A stretch of 40,310 bases of DNA from the IMG/VR virus record IMGVR_UViG_3300046506_000180, positions 1-40,310 of that record, one strand, 5' to 3'. The DNA comes from a virus. The translations under genes and the position numbers were made by a program. The notes under the pieces are model-generated. The model did no database searches and had not been told where the DNA came from. It worked only from the letters and a program-made list of their open reading frames with translations. The stretch's first letter is position 1; every line of letters begins with the position of its first letter. Shown here piece after piece: positions 1 to 7,255 of this stretch.

Positions 1-101
1 CCAATCGCATGCAATTGATGCCGTTTGCGCAGATTGCTACGCGCATCGGCGGTGCGATCACGGTCACCTTGACGTTGCTGGCGATGGCTAAGCTGCACTG
101 A
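1..101 (+). CDS. 3' end of a host gene, function unknown
   Basis: The frame starting at base 3 is open from the window edge to a TGA at 99..101 and gives a 32-residue C-terminal tail. The last half is hydrophobic (ITVTLTLLAMAK), which suggests a membrane-associated end, but nothing identifies the family. The gene lies outside the prophage. Joining the two flanks across the insertion places an intrinsic terminator about 35 bp after this stop codon, so the terminator now stranded at 39599..39626 probably belonged to this gene. Confidence 0.55.
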   Translation, partial: NRMQLMPFAQIATRIGGAITVTLTLLAMAKLH

Positions 102-465
102 CGTCGACGAAGGGGATTTCCGCTTTCTGTGGGGGAGTGAGCGTTTTGTCACCGGCGGCGATGCCGTGAAAACGGCCAGAACCCCAGTAACCACGGGGCG
201 TATGCCGAATTCTGGCCGTTTTGGGCTTTTGGCACCAAACAGCTAAAAATGTGACGTTCTCGGCCGAATTTGCACGGTTTTTGGCACTCGGCGGATCCAA
301 TTTCGGCGGGTTTTCGTGCGCCAGGGGAAGTTCGTCGTTGGCCGCTTCGGGCCGGTCGGTACGAATTACCCAGCGGCCCTGGGCGAAGCCGGGCGCGGCT
401 CGATCCTTAAGCACCCCTTGCAGCATGCCCTTCAGAGTGGACAGTGCGGTTTCTTGTTCGCTCAT
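88..465 (-). CDS. left-end gene of unknown function reading out of the prophage into host DNA
   Basis: This is a 125-residue reading frame. The ATG at 465 has a good ribosome site (GAGGTGG, 8 nt upstream), better than the alternative start at 519. The N-terminal half (MSEQETALSTLKGMLQGVL...) looks like a normal charged, soluble protein. The 3' half covers the left-end transposase motifs. The last 12 codons and the stop lie in host DNA beyond the prophage end, and the Gln codon straddles the junction. The C-terminus would therefore differ at each insertion site. No family is recognised. The N-terminal half is more convincing as coding sequence than the part over the end. Confidence 0.5.
   Translation of the reverse strand: MSEQETALSTLKGMLQGVLKDRAAPGFAQGRWVIRTDRPEAANDELPLAHENPPKLDPPSAKNRANSAENVTFLAVWCQKPKTARIRHTPRGYWGSGRFHGIAAGDKTLTPPQKAEIPFVDVSAA
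123..127. repeat. left copy of the 5-bp target-site duplication (CTTTC)
   Basis: CTTTC directly precedes the TGT at the left prophage end. It is repeated directly after the ACA at the right end (39585..39589). Mu-type transposases make 5-bp target duplications. Confidence 0.85.
141..288 (+). other. left-end transposase (MuA-type) binding motifs L1-L3
   Basis: Three related motifs read inward from the left end: GCGTTTTGTCACC at 141..153, GCTTTTGGCACC at 225..236 and GGTTTTTGGCACT at 276..288. The same motif occurs in inverted orientation at the right end. The shared core is about TTTTGGCACC. In Mu, the transposase binds three sites at each end (attL and attR), and these are the natural equivalents. 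The assignment comes from pattern and position only. Confidence 0.7.
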
Positions 466-527
466 GGCGGCCACCTCAAAATCACGAAGTGTAGTGCAGG
501 GCGCGGTATGTGAGCGCAAGCGAGGGG

Positions 528-1016
528 CTATCGGATCGCCCGAAGCGCCTCGTTGAGCGCTCTCTCTCCATCATCGCCAGACTTCTGCAGGTAGTCGTAA
601 AGAAATGCGATCACAGCTGACCGCCGCTCTGGAGCTATGTCCAGGTTGTTTTCATCCTCCCACTCGTTCACGGCCTGGATGACGAGCTGCAGCGCCCTTG
701 GGTCAACCTTCGCGGAACCGCCGGCAATAGCCGTGGGAGCGCTGCCGGCCCGGTGCGGGTGCACATTCTCGCTCACAGATTGTCCTGGCGCCGGCACTGT
801 TCCTTCGTACTTCGCCTCTTCGCCGGAAAGCCACCATTTGACGCTCTTCCCTGTTGCCTCTGCCAGGCGCTGCATCGTTCGACGTATAGGCTGGTAGTCG
901 TCCCTCCCTCGCACAACTGCTGTAACCAGGTCCTTCGGTAAGCCCAAAGATGAGGCCCAGGCGTACGGGTGCTCACCTGCCTCACGTAGGAACCGCTGTC
1001 GGAAACTCTCGCCCAT
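528..1016 (-). CDS. phage repressor (Mu c-like, HTH domain)
   Basis: Probably the lysogeny repressor that keeps early transcription off by binding the operator cluster beside it. The 162-residue protein starts at the ATG ending at 1016; an upstream ATG at 1079 would read through an operator. Residues about 15-45 fit a helix-turn-helix (HPYAWASSLGLPKDLVTAVV), followed by a region ending in KWWLSGEE that is common in lambda-like phage repressors. The C-terminal half (about 95-160) is helical and probably mediates oligomerisation. It is transcribed divergently from ner, the normal Mu arrangement. I see no LexA-type self-cleavage site, so induction may not depend on RecA. Confidence 0.82.
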   Translation of the reverse strand: MGESFRQRFLREAGEHPYAWASSLGLPKDLVTAVVRGRDDYQPIRRTMQRLAEATGKSVKWWLSGEEAKYEGTVPAPGQSVSENVHPHRAGSAPTAIAGGSAKVDPRALQLVIQAVNEWEDENNLDIAPERRSAVIAFLYDYLQKSGDDGERALNEALRAIR

Positions 1017-1018
1017 TC

Positions 1019-1166
1019 GGAAACAACCCTTTCTGATGAGTTGTTTCCTACGTCCACCAGAAACAGCCGCAGGAAACAACTATACAACTGCTTTAAAAAC
1101 AAAGGCTTACGGAAACCTGCCAAAATAAGTTGTTTCCTAGAGTTGTTTCCTGTTGCAGGAAACAAC
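1019..1166. promoter_or_regulatory. repressor/Ner operator cluster, six copies of GTTGTTTCC
   Basis: Six exact copies of the 9-mer GTTGTTTCC, in both orientations, lie at 1019..1027 (-), 1040..1048 (+), 1072..1080 (-), 1129..1137 (+), 1142..1150 (+) and 1158..1166 (-). The last two form a dyad with 12-bp arms (AGTTGTTTCCTG) around a 3-bp centre at 1141..1167. The cluster fills the gap between the divergent repressor and ner genes and overlaps both predicted promoters, as expected for repressor operators. Which sites bind the repressor and which bind Ner cannot be told from sequence. Confidence 0.8.
1079..1084 (-). promoter_or_regulatory. possible -10 box of the repressor promoter
   Basis: On the minus strand the sequence reads TATAGT, about 65 nt before the repressor start codon. 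It overlaps the operator copy at 1072..1080, which would allow autoregulation. I found no convincing -35 box at normal spacing. Confidence 0.35.
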
Positions 1167-1181
1167 TTTGCAACCTACAAT
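1153..1181 (+). promoter_or_regulatory. early promoter (Pe-like) driving ner and the transposition genes
   Basis: TTGCAG (1153..1158) and TACAAT (1176..1181) are separated by 17 bp, a good sigma-70 promoter. The -35 box sits in the centre of the perfect operator dyad at 1141..1167, so bound repressor would occlude it. ner starts 33 bp downstream of the -10 box. Confidence 0.65.
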
Positions 1182-1213
1182 ACGCCCATCGACTTAGCCC
1201 GCAGGAGCTACCA

Positions 1214-1477
1214 ATGAGCGTATTAGACCCTTCAAAAAAAACCACCCCGGCCGACTGGCATCGGGCCGACGTAGTCGCGGCCCTCCACAAAAAAGGGTGG
1301 TCACTTCGAGCACTGTCTCGCCAAAGCGGGTTGAGTGATGGAACGCTCAAAACCGCCCTCGATGCGCCATATCTCAAGGCGGAGGGGATCATCGCCGCAG
1401 CGATTGGCATCCCGCCTCAGGAAATCTGGCCAGAGCGTTATGCAAAACGGAATTTTACGCCGGTTTTGTCACTGTAG
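1214..1477 (+). CDS. ner: Ner-like DNA-binding regulator
   Basis: Negative regulator of early transcription, of the Ner/Nlp (SfsB) HTH family. The 87-residue protein shows the family signature: DWHRADVVAALHKKGWSLRALSRQSGLSDGTLKTAL in the DNA-binding region, then a C-terminal PQEIWPERY matching the IWPSRY-type end of Mu Ner. The ATG at 1214 has AGGAG 6 nt upstream. It is the first gene of the early operon, directly after the operator cluster. In Mu, Ner turns down both the early and the repressor promoters after infection. Confidence 0.9.
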   Translation: MSVLDPSKKTTPADWHRADVVAALHKKGWSLRALSRQSGLSDGTLKTALDAPYLKAEGIIAAAIGIPPQEIWPERYAKRNFTPVLSL

Positions 1478-1592
1478 AAACTGCTGCCCCCCCAAGATCG
1501 GCTGGATAAACAAGTTGTTGCCGATGTGACAAATCTTAGTTTGCCAGGTGTTCCAAATCAATTCTGGCGATTCTCAATATGGAAAATGCAAC

Positions 1593-2075
1593 ATGCGAAA
1601 AACACGATGGAAGTCAGTACGGCCGGCAAGCCTGTCAGACGCAGTCGAGCTGTGCGTGGAGTTCGCTACCGAACAGCGGCGCCCAATCAAGGTGCTTGCC
1701 GACCTTATGGGCGTCGAGAGCAAGACGCTGTACCGCTGGATCGCTGATGTGTCGATGCCGTTGAACCGGGTCCGCCAGTTTGAAAGTTTCTGTGGGATTG
1801 CCCTGATCAGCGAGTATCTCGTGATGGCGCAGGGCGACAAGGTCGTCGTGGCGATCCCGGCCGGCCGCAAGGCGGATGTGGCCGAACTGGCTGAAGTGCA
1901 GGTCAAGTTTTCCGAAGCAATGCTCCTGCTGACGCGCTTCTACCAGAAAGGCGAATCGGTGGATGAGACCGTCGAGGCCTTGACGCGAACGTTGACGCAC
2001 GTTGCTTATCAGCGAAGCAATGTCCTCAAGGCGGGCTCGCCCGAGTTGGATCTGTTCTCGGTGGCAGCGCAATGA
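1593..2075 (+). CDS. helix-turn-helix early regulator
   Basis: A 160-residue protein from the ATG at 1593; a GTG at 1548 is a weaker alternative without a good ribosome site. Residues about 25-60 contain an HTH (RPIKVLADLMGVESKTLYRWIADVSMP). The rest is mainly helical. The stop overlaps the transposase start (ATGA), so the two genes are translationally coupled. The arrangement resembles CII-like regulators of phages, but the family is not certain. A role in setting transposase or early gene expression is inferred from position. Confidence 0.72.
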   Translation: MRKTRWKSVRPASLSDAVELCVEFATEQRRPIKVLADLMGVESKTLYRWIADVSMPLNRVRQFESFCGIALISEYLVMAQGDKVVVAIPAGRKADVAELAEVQVKFSEAMLLLTRFYQKGESVDETVEALTRTLTHVAYQRSNVLKAGSPELDLFSVAAQ

Positions 2076-4213
2076 GTAAGGCCGTCATCAAAACCCATTA
2101 CGACGCGGAAACTCTGGCGGCCATGCACGTTCCCGGGCTCCCAACCACGCGCGTCGCAATGTTCAAACGGGCCAAGGCAGAAGGTTGGCCATTTATCGAA
2201 GTCGCTGGCAGGGGCGGCAAGGGCGGCGTGCGTCGCGAATACGCTCCACCGGACGAGATTATGGCTGCGATCCAAGCGAAAGCTACGCAAGCACTGGTCG
2301 CGACGATGCCTGCAAACCGCGTGGCGCTGCGGCCGGAAGACCAGCTTCCGCTCATTCAGACAGACGAGCGAGTGGTGCAAACCGATGCCCGCCATGGCGT
2401 GCTGCTGGCGCTCGACACCCTGATGGCGCGCTTCGGCTACCCGCTGAAGAAGGCGGCCCGGGTACTCATCGAGCTGGCGCGCAACGGCGAGGCCGGCGAA
2501 CAGCTGACGGCCATGCTCAAGCTGGCCCGCGATGGACGCGGCCGGCCAAGTCCGGACGGCCTGCCGTCCGAACGCAGCGTGCTGCGCTTCGTCGAGTACC
2601 AGAGCGCCGGAATGCTGGCGCCGAAGACGCGCGAAGTCGACATGAGCGTGCCGCCCTGGGCGAAGGCATTCCTGGAGTACTACCAGCGCCCGGAAAAGCC
2701 GACCGTCGAGCACGCCTACCGCCAGTTCGTGAAAGCGCTGGACGACAGCGCCAAGGCCGCGGCTCCAAGCGTCTGGCAGGTGCGCCGGTTCCTGGCCAAG
2801 GTCGGCAACGTCACCCTGCAGATGGGCCGCATGGGCGATCGCGAGATCAAGAGCCTCAAGCCGTTCATCCGGCGCGACTTCGCGAACCTGCTGCCGAGTG
2901 ACATTTATAGCGCAGACGGGCACACCTTCGACGCCGAGGTGCAGCACCCGATGCACGGTCGCCCGTTCCGCCCGGAGATCACCTCGGTCATCGACATCGC
3001 CACCCGCAAGGTGGTCGGCTGGTCGCTCGACCTGGCCGAGAGCGGGTTCGCGGTGCTGGACGCCCTGCGGGCGGCCGCCCTGACCGGCGGCATCCCGGCG
3101 ATCTTCTACGTCGACAACGGCTCGGGCTACAAGAACGATCTGATGACGGACGTGGGTGTCGGCCTGATGTCGCGGCTGGGGACCGAGATGATCAACTCGC
3201 TGCCCTACAACAGCCAGGCGCGCGGCGTGATCGAAAAGCTGCACCAGACCATTTGGGTCAACGCGGCCAAGGAGCTGCCGGGGTTCATGGGCCGCGAGAT
3301 GGACCGCCAGGCGAAGCAGGTCGTTCACAAGCTGTCACGCCAGGCGATTAAAAAGAAGCCTGCAGGCGAAGCGGTAGCTATGCCACTGCTCGGCTGGGAC
3401 GCATTTGTCGCCTTCGCCGAGGAAAAGGTGGCCGAGTACAACAACCGCCCGCACCGTTCACTGCCGAAGATCGCAGACGCCAACACCGGCCGGCGCCGTC
3501 ACATGACGCCGAACGAAGCATGGATGCGCGCCGAGGATGCCGGTTTCGCCTCCTTCGTGGTCACCGACGACGAGGCCCGGCCGCTGTTCCGGCCGCAGGT
3601 CCTGCGCACCGTGCAGCGCGGCGAGATCAACTTGTTCAGCAACCGCTACTTCTCGCGCCAGCTGGAAGAGTTCCATGGCGACCAGCTGCGGATCGGCTAC
3701 GACATCCACGACGCCGAGAAGGTATGGGTCTACACGGCGGAGGGACGGTTCATCTGCACGGCCGAGCTGAACGGCAACCAGCGCCCTTACGTAGCGCCTT
3801 CGGTGATGGACCAGGCCCGCGACAAGCGCCTGGACGGCAAAGTGCGGCGCCTCGAGGTGAAGCTGGACGAGGCGCACGCGGAGCGGCGCGGCACCCCGGC
3901 CATCGAGCAGTCCGACACGGTCAGCATCCCGGGCTTCATGAGCATGAGCATCAGCCAGCTGGCCGAGCGTGCGCGCCTCGCCCAGGTGGTCGAGGTGACG
4001 CCGGTCGCGCCGCCGGTGCAGGCGGCCCTGATCGACCCGATGCCGGACCTGAACGAATGGACGATCCCGGCCACCGCGCAGGAGCGGTTCACCGAGTGGC
4101 AACGACTGAACAACTTGAGGGAGGAGGACTTAGACAGCGAGAAACAAAAAAAATGGCGGCACACCTATCAGGCGACCGCCGAATTCCGGGCTTTTCAACG
4201 TAAGACGGCTTAA
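2072..4213 (+). CDS. MuA-like DDE transposase
   Basis: Catalyses integration and replicative transposition of the phage by binding the end motifs. The 713-residue length is slightly above Mu A (663). An N-terminal DNA-binding region with the TTRVAMFKRAKAEGWPF segment is followed by a subdomain for end binding. The rve-type catalytic core comes next (about 275-400), then a C-terminal beta-barrel and a charged tail. The DDE residues are visible: D282 in ADGHTFD, D348 in YVDNGSG and E388 in ARGVIEKLHQ. The start ATG overlaps the previous stop. The MuB-like gene follows 50 bp downstream. Confidence 0.96.
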   Translation: MSKAVIKTHYDAETLAAMHVPGLPTTRVAMFKRAKAEGWPFIEVAGRGGKGGVRREYAPPDEIMAAIQAKATQALVATMPANRVALRPEDQLPLIQTDERVVQTDARHGVLLALDTLMARFGYPLKKAARVLIELARNGEAGEQLTAMLKLARDGRGRPSPDGLPSERSVLRFVEYQSAGMLAPKTREVDMSVPPWAKAFLEYYQRPEKPTVEHAYRQFVKALDDSAKAAAPSVWQVRRFLAKVGNVTLQMGRMGDREIKSLKPFIRRDFANLLPSDIYSADGHTFDAEVQHPMHGRPFRPEITSVIDIATRKVVGWSLDLAESGFAVLDALRAAALTGGIPAIFYVDNGSGYKNDLMTDVGVGLMSRLGTEMINSLPYNSQARGVIEKLHQTIWVNAAKELPGFMGREMDRQAKQVVHKLSRQAIKKKPAGEAVAMPLLGWDAFVAFAEEKVAEYNNRPHRSLPKIADANTGRRRHMTPNEAWMRAEDAGFASFVVTDDEARPLFRPQVLRTVQRGEINLFSNRYFSRQLEEFHGDQLRIGYDIHDAEKVWVYTAEGRFICTAELNGNQRPYVAPSVMDQARDKRLDGKVRRLEVKLDEAHAERRGTPAIEQSDTVSIPGFMSMSISQLAERARLAQVVEVTPVAPPVQAALIDPMPDLNEWTIPATAQERFTEWQRLNNLREEDLDSEKQKKWRHTYQATAEFRAFQRKTA

Positions 4214-4263
4214 CCAACGTACCCCGCGCCACGGGGCACATCAGAAAAGAAAGAACCGAAAGT

Positions 4264-5004
4264 ATGACGACAATGAATCAACCGGTCAATCGTGTGGCCA
4301 ACATCTCCAACCTCGACCTGGTGACGGTCGCGGCGGAAAAGCTGCAGTCCCGCGTGAACGGCTTGCCCGGGATCGGCGTGATCTACGGCGAGGCGGGCCG
4401 CGGCAAAACCATCGCCTGCTCCGCCCTGGCCAACTCGATGCGCGGCTATTACGTGCAGATGATGAGCGCCTGGAACCGCAAGACCCTGCTGGAGAAGGTC
4501 CTTTTCGAAATGGGCATCAAGCCGGCCGGGACCATCCCGACGATGCTCGACATGGTCTGCGAGCAGCTCGCCTCGTCCAACCGCCCGCTGATCCTGGACG
4601 AATTCGACCACTGCCTGAAGAAGGACGGCATGGTCGAGCTGGTGCGCGACATCTACGAAGGCAGCCAGGGAACCCTCATCCTGGTGGGCGAAGAACAGGT
4701 GCCGCAGAAGCTCAAGCGCTGGGAGCGCATGCACAGCCGCGTCCTGGCGTGGATTCCGGCACTGCCGGCGTCGATGGACGACGCCCGCAAGCTGGCCCCG
4801 ATCTACTGCCCGGACGTGGTGATCGCCGACGACCTGCTGGCCCGCGTGCTCGAGCTGGCGCACGGCTCCATCCGCCGGGTCTGCGTGAACCTGACCCGCA
4901 TCCACGAGGAGGCAATGCTCAAGGCCGAGTCCGAGATGACGCTGGCGAAGTGGGGCGACCTCGACCTCTACACCGGTGACGCGCCGAAGCGTCGGATGGT
5001 GTAA
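4264..5004 (+). CDS. MuB-like AAA+ ATPase, transposition target selector
   Basis: An ATP-dependent DNA-binding protein that in Mu selects target DNA, activates the transposase and gives target immunity. The 246-residue protein has a Walker A motif GEAGRGKT (residues 42-49) and a Walker B LILDEFDH (D112, E113). A sensor-like VGEE and a C-terminal helical region follow. Mu B is about 312 residues and has an N-terminal HTH. Here the ATPase core starts almost at once, so that domain is missing or greatly reduced. The HTH gene before the transposase might compensate, but this is speculation. Confidence 0.92.
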   Translation: MTTMNQPVNRVANISNLDLVTVAAEKLQSRVNGLPGIGVIYGEAGRGKTIACSALANSMRGYYVQMMSAWNRKTLLEKVLFEMGIKPAGTIPTMLDMVCEQLASSNRPLILDEFDHCLKKDGMVELVRDIYEGSQGTLILVGEEQVPQKLKRWERMHSRVLAWIPALPASMDDARKLAPIYCPDVVIADDLLARVLELAHGSIRRVCVNLTRIHEEAMLKAESEMTLAKWGDLDLYTGDAPKRRMV

Positions 5005-5016
5005 GGGGAGCGGCAT

Positions 5017-5679
5017 ATGGAACAGCAACAGAACGAGAAGCGCACCGGCAACCGCCGCCCTGCGCAGATGGAAATGGTAGGAGGTAAAGGCTCTCGCCAA
5101 CGTGCCTGGGAAGCGATTCGCAAGCACGCGGGGGCTTTCACCTGCTGTCAGATCGCTCGTAAAGCGAAGGTCGAGGACGACACGCTGTACACCTACCTGG
5201 TGTCGCTGGAGCGCGGCGGCTACCTCTCATGCGAGAAAGGCCAGGGCGTCACCATCCAGACCAGCTCGAAGTGGATCCTGATCCGCGACAACGGGATCGA
5301 GGCACCGCGCGTGACGCGCGACGGCAAGCCGGTCACCCAGGGGCTGGGTACGGAGGCGATGTGGCGCTCGATGCGGATCGTCGGCGAGTTCAACACCACC
5401 GAGCTGGTTGCGCATGCCTGGGCCTCGCGGGTCAACGTGTCCGAGCAGACCGCCAAGACCTACATCGGCGCGCTCAAGGGCGCGGGTTACCTGGTGGTGG
5501 TCGCGGAGGCGCGCAGCCGGGGGATCGGCAAGGGCGCGGTGCAGGCCCGCTACCGCATCGCTCCGGGTAAGTACACCGGCCCGCGCCCACCGATGATCCA
5601 GCGGACCAAATCGGTCTACGACCCGAACCTGGGCAAGGTCGTCTGGCAAGAGGAACCGCAGCATGACGACGACCTCTGA
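5017..5679 (+). CDS. phage protein with two winged-helix-like segments
   Basis: A 220-residue basic protein with a strong ribosome site (AAGGGGAG) before the ATG. Two similar segments resemble winged-helix folds. Residues about 28-75 read AWEAIRKHAGAFTCCQIARKAKVEDDTL and lead into YLSCEKG. Residues about 113-160 read FNTTELVAHAWASRVNVSEQTAKTYI and lead into YLVVV. It probably binds nucleic acid. It sits directly after the MuB-like gene and overlaps the next gene by 17 bp. No precise function can be given. Confidence 0.82.
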   Translation: MEQQQNEKRTGNRRPAQMEMVGGKGSRQRAWEAIRKHAGAFTCCQIARKAKVEDDTLYTYLVSLERGGYLSCEKGQGVTIQTSSKWILIRDNGIEAPRVTRDGKPVTQGLGTEAMWRSMRIVGEFNTTELVAHAWASRVNVSEQTAKTYIGALKGAGYLVVVAEARSRGIGKGAVQARYRIAPGKYTGPRPPMIQRTKSVYDPNLGKVVWQEEPQHDDDL

Positions 5680-5998
5680 GCCGCGCTGGCTCGCCTTGAT
5701 GCGCCAGGAGGCCGACCGCACCACCAGGCAGTCGCTGGCCGACCGCCTGGGCTACTCCCGCACCACGGTCAGCCTGGTGCTGTCGGGGACCTACCCCGGC
5801 AACACCGAGAAGATCGCCACGCGAGCAATCGCGGTGCTGGAGCCGGTCCTGGTGGTCGAGTGCCCGTACCTGGGCGTGGAACTGGCGATCGCGAGGTGTG
5901 CGGAGTACTCGACCCAGCGCGCACCGACCCACCACCCCATAAAGATGGCCCACTGGCGGGCATGCCAGCAGTGCCAAAACAACTGCAAAGGAAAGTGA
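5663..5998 (+). CDS. small HTH DNA-binding protein
   Basis: A 111-residue protein with a helix-turn-helix at residues about 22-42 (RQSLADRLGYSRTTVSLVLSG) of the Cro/LacI-like type. The C-terminus is cysteine-rich (WRACQQCQNNC), following an earlier Cys at about 67, and might bind metal. It starts within the end of the previous gene, indicating an operon. Likely an early regulator; the target is unknown. Confidence 0.8.
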   Translation: MTTTSEPRWLALMRQEADRTTRQSLADRLGYSRTTVSLVLSGTYPGNTEKIATRAIAVLEPVLVVECPYLGVELAIARCAEYSTQRAPTHHPIKMAHWRACQQCQNNCKGK

Positions 5999-6013
5999 CA
6001 GTGTTGAACTACT

Positions 6014-6442
6014 TTAAGCGACAAAGGGATTGTCAGGCAGGGGCCAATCTGGGTCTGGCATCTCAACATCCAGGTCAAACACAAATTTGGCCGCGTGAGA
6101 GAGCGTTACGCGGTATCCGCCTCCCGCAGCAAGATGTGGAGCGCGAATCGACAACATCTCAAGAAAGGCCGCCCCTTCTTGCGCACAAATCAGCATACAG
6201 CACAGGTGAAGCCGCCGGTCGTCCTCGCTCGTCTGAGCAAAATGCGCGCGCCACACTGAGGGCGGATGCGCGAGTAGAACGAAGGCTACTTCGCGCAGCC
6301 GCCTCAACTCGTCGCGCCATTTTTCCCGTCCCATTGCGGCTGCGCTTGCGCATAGCGCTTTACGGTCTGACGTCGTCAATTCGTTCTCTACTTGCTTTGC
6401 TATCTGGCGTGCTTCGCGCGGATATGTTGATGGAAACTTCAC
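6014..6442 (-). CDS. reverse-oriented cargo gene of unknown function
   Basis: A soluble protein of 142 residues from a GTG at 6442 with GGAGGG 7 nt upstream; an ATG at 6457 is possible but has no good ribosome site. It is rich in charged residues and helix formers (ARQIAKQVENELTTSDRKAL, REKWRDELRRLREVAF), with a Cys-Cys pair near the middle and a proline-rich acidic C-terminus (DPDWPLPDNPF). It lies opposite to all neighbouring early genes and is less GC-rich. That is typical of a moron expressed from the lysogen. No family is recognised. Confidence 0.68.
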   Translation of the reverse strand: MKFPSTYPREARQIAKQVENELTTSDRKALCASAAAMGREKWRDELRRLREVAFVLLAHPPSVWRAHFAQTSEDDRRLHLCCMLICAQEGAAFLEMLSIRAPHLAAGGGYRVTLSHAAKFVFDLDVEMPDPDWPLPDNPFVA

Positions 6443-6789
6443 GCTCTTTCCCTCCATTAAGTGGTCATAAAGCGGCTGATTCTACGGCAGCGAATGACGT
6501 GACCCACGGGGACGCCGCGGTGCGGGTCCTGACGCCAGGGTTCATCCAGCACCTCAGCGCCCTCAACCAGGCCGCGCGGTGGCTGCGCGAACACGGGTAC
6601 GCACCCGTTTCAATCCACCTGCAGGGCGAGCTGCCAACCATGCACCTGGACGACCAGACGGCGCGGCAGGCGGCGCGGCTGCTGATCACCGAGGCGAAGG
6701 GCTACAACAGCCGGCGCGTTGACGATCGGTACCGCCTCTGCAGCGTGATCGCAAAGGGCTGCCTGATCACCTGGTTCGAACCGCTGTAA
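6424..6789 (+). CDS. early phage protein of unknown function, start uncertain
   Basis: The frame ending at 6789 has clear coding character from about 6520 on (GFIQHLSALNQAARWLREHGYAPVSIHL..., ending in LITWFEPL). Upstream of that it overlaps the 5' end of the reverse gene and looks less like coding sequence. Possible starts are ATG at 6424 or 6430, or GTG at 6499 or 6520; the last has GGGGA just upstream and may be correct. Insertion of the reverse gene may have replaced the original start region. A small phage protein; no function assigned. Confidence 0.6.
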   Translation: MLMETSRSFPPLSGHKAADSTAANDVTHGDAAVRVLTPGFIQHLSALNQAARWLREHGYAPVSIHLQGELPTMHLDDQTARQAARLLITEAKGYNSRRVDDRYRLCSVIAKGCLITWFEPL

Positions 6790-6822
6790 CAACAACTCCA
6801 ACCCAAGAGAAGAAGGAAAAAC

Positions 6823-7092
6823 ATGATTGAGAAGAAACACTGGTCCGTCCGCATCGCGGAAGCGTACGGGAAGAAAGAGACGCCCGACTACGACACGATG
6901 GAGGAAGCGGTAGCGGACCTGCTGCAGGAGCGCGAAACCCTGAAGGCAACTATCAAGGACATGGGCGGGATGCTCGGCGCCATGGTCGTGGCGCGCCGTG
7001 CCAACAACATCGACGGCGTCGTGAGTGCCCTGGACGGCTTCATGTCGAACAACGCCGCCTCCGTCGCCGCTTCGCCGGCGACCGTGCAGTGA
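6823..7092 (+). CDS. small early phage protein, coiled-coil-like
   Basis: An 89-residue acidic protein with a strong ribosome site (AGAAGAAGGA) before the ATG. The central part (MEEAVADLLQERETLKATIKDMG) is predicted helical with heptad-like spacing. The C-terminus is rich in Ala, Ser and Val. No family is recognised. It belongs to the run of small early/middle genes between the MuB-like gene and gemA. Confidence 0.75.
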   Translation: MIEKKHWSVRIAEAYGKKETPDYDTMEEAVADLLQERETLKATIKDMGGMLGAMVVARRANNIDGVVSALDGFMSNNAASVAASPATVQ

Positions 7093-7100
7093 GGGCAGCA

Positions 7101-7232
7101 ATGGGTGCATTCGATCCGCTGATCCCCTGGCCGAAACCCGAAAAGAGCGACGACGCGCCGGTTGTTCCGCCGCCGCCTCCGCCGCCGCCCGCGCCCGGCC
7201 GGCGCATTCAGATCGGCCCGACCGACATTTGA
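7101..7232 (+). CDS. proline-rich miniprotein, 43 residues
   Basis: An ATG at 7101 with GAGGG 5 nt upstream opens a 43-codon frame starting MGAFDPLIPWPKPEKSDD, continuing with a run of eight prolines and ending RRIQIGPTDI. It starts 8 bp after the previous stop and ends 24 bp before the next gene, so it fits the operon. A proline run may bind a partner or slow ribosomes. The function is unknown. Confidence 0.55.
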   Translation: MGAFDPLIPWPKPEKSDDAPVVPPPPPPPPAPGRRIQIGPTDI

Positions 7233-7255
7233 TTTCAACCCAAGAGGAAAAACCT

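Noticed and set aside
2009-3328. A 439-codon minus-strand frame across the transposase gene
   Set aside because: It is a shadow of the DDE transposase, which has intact catalytic motifs. No ribosome site or recognisable domain was seen.
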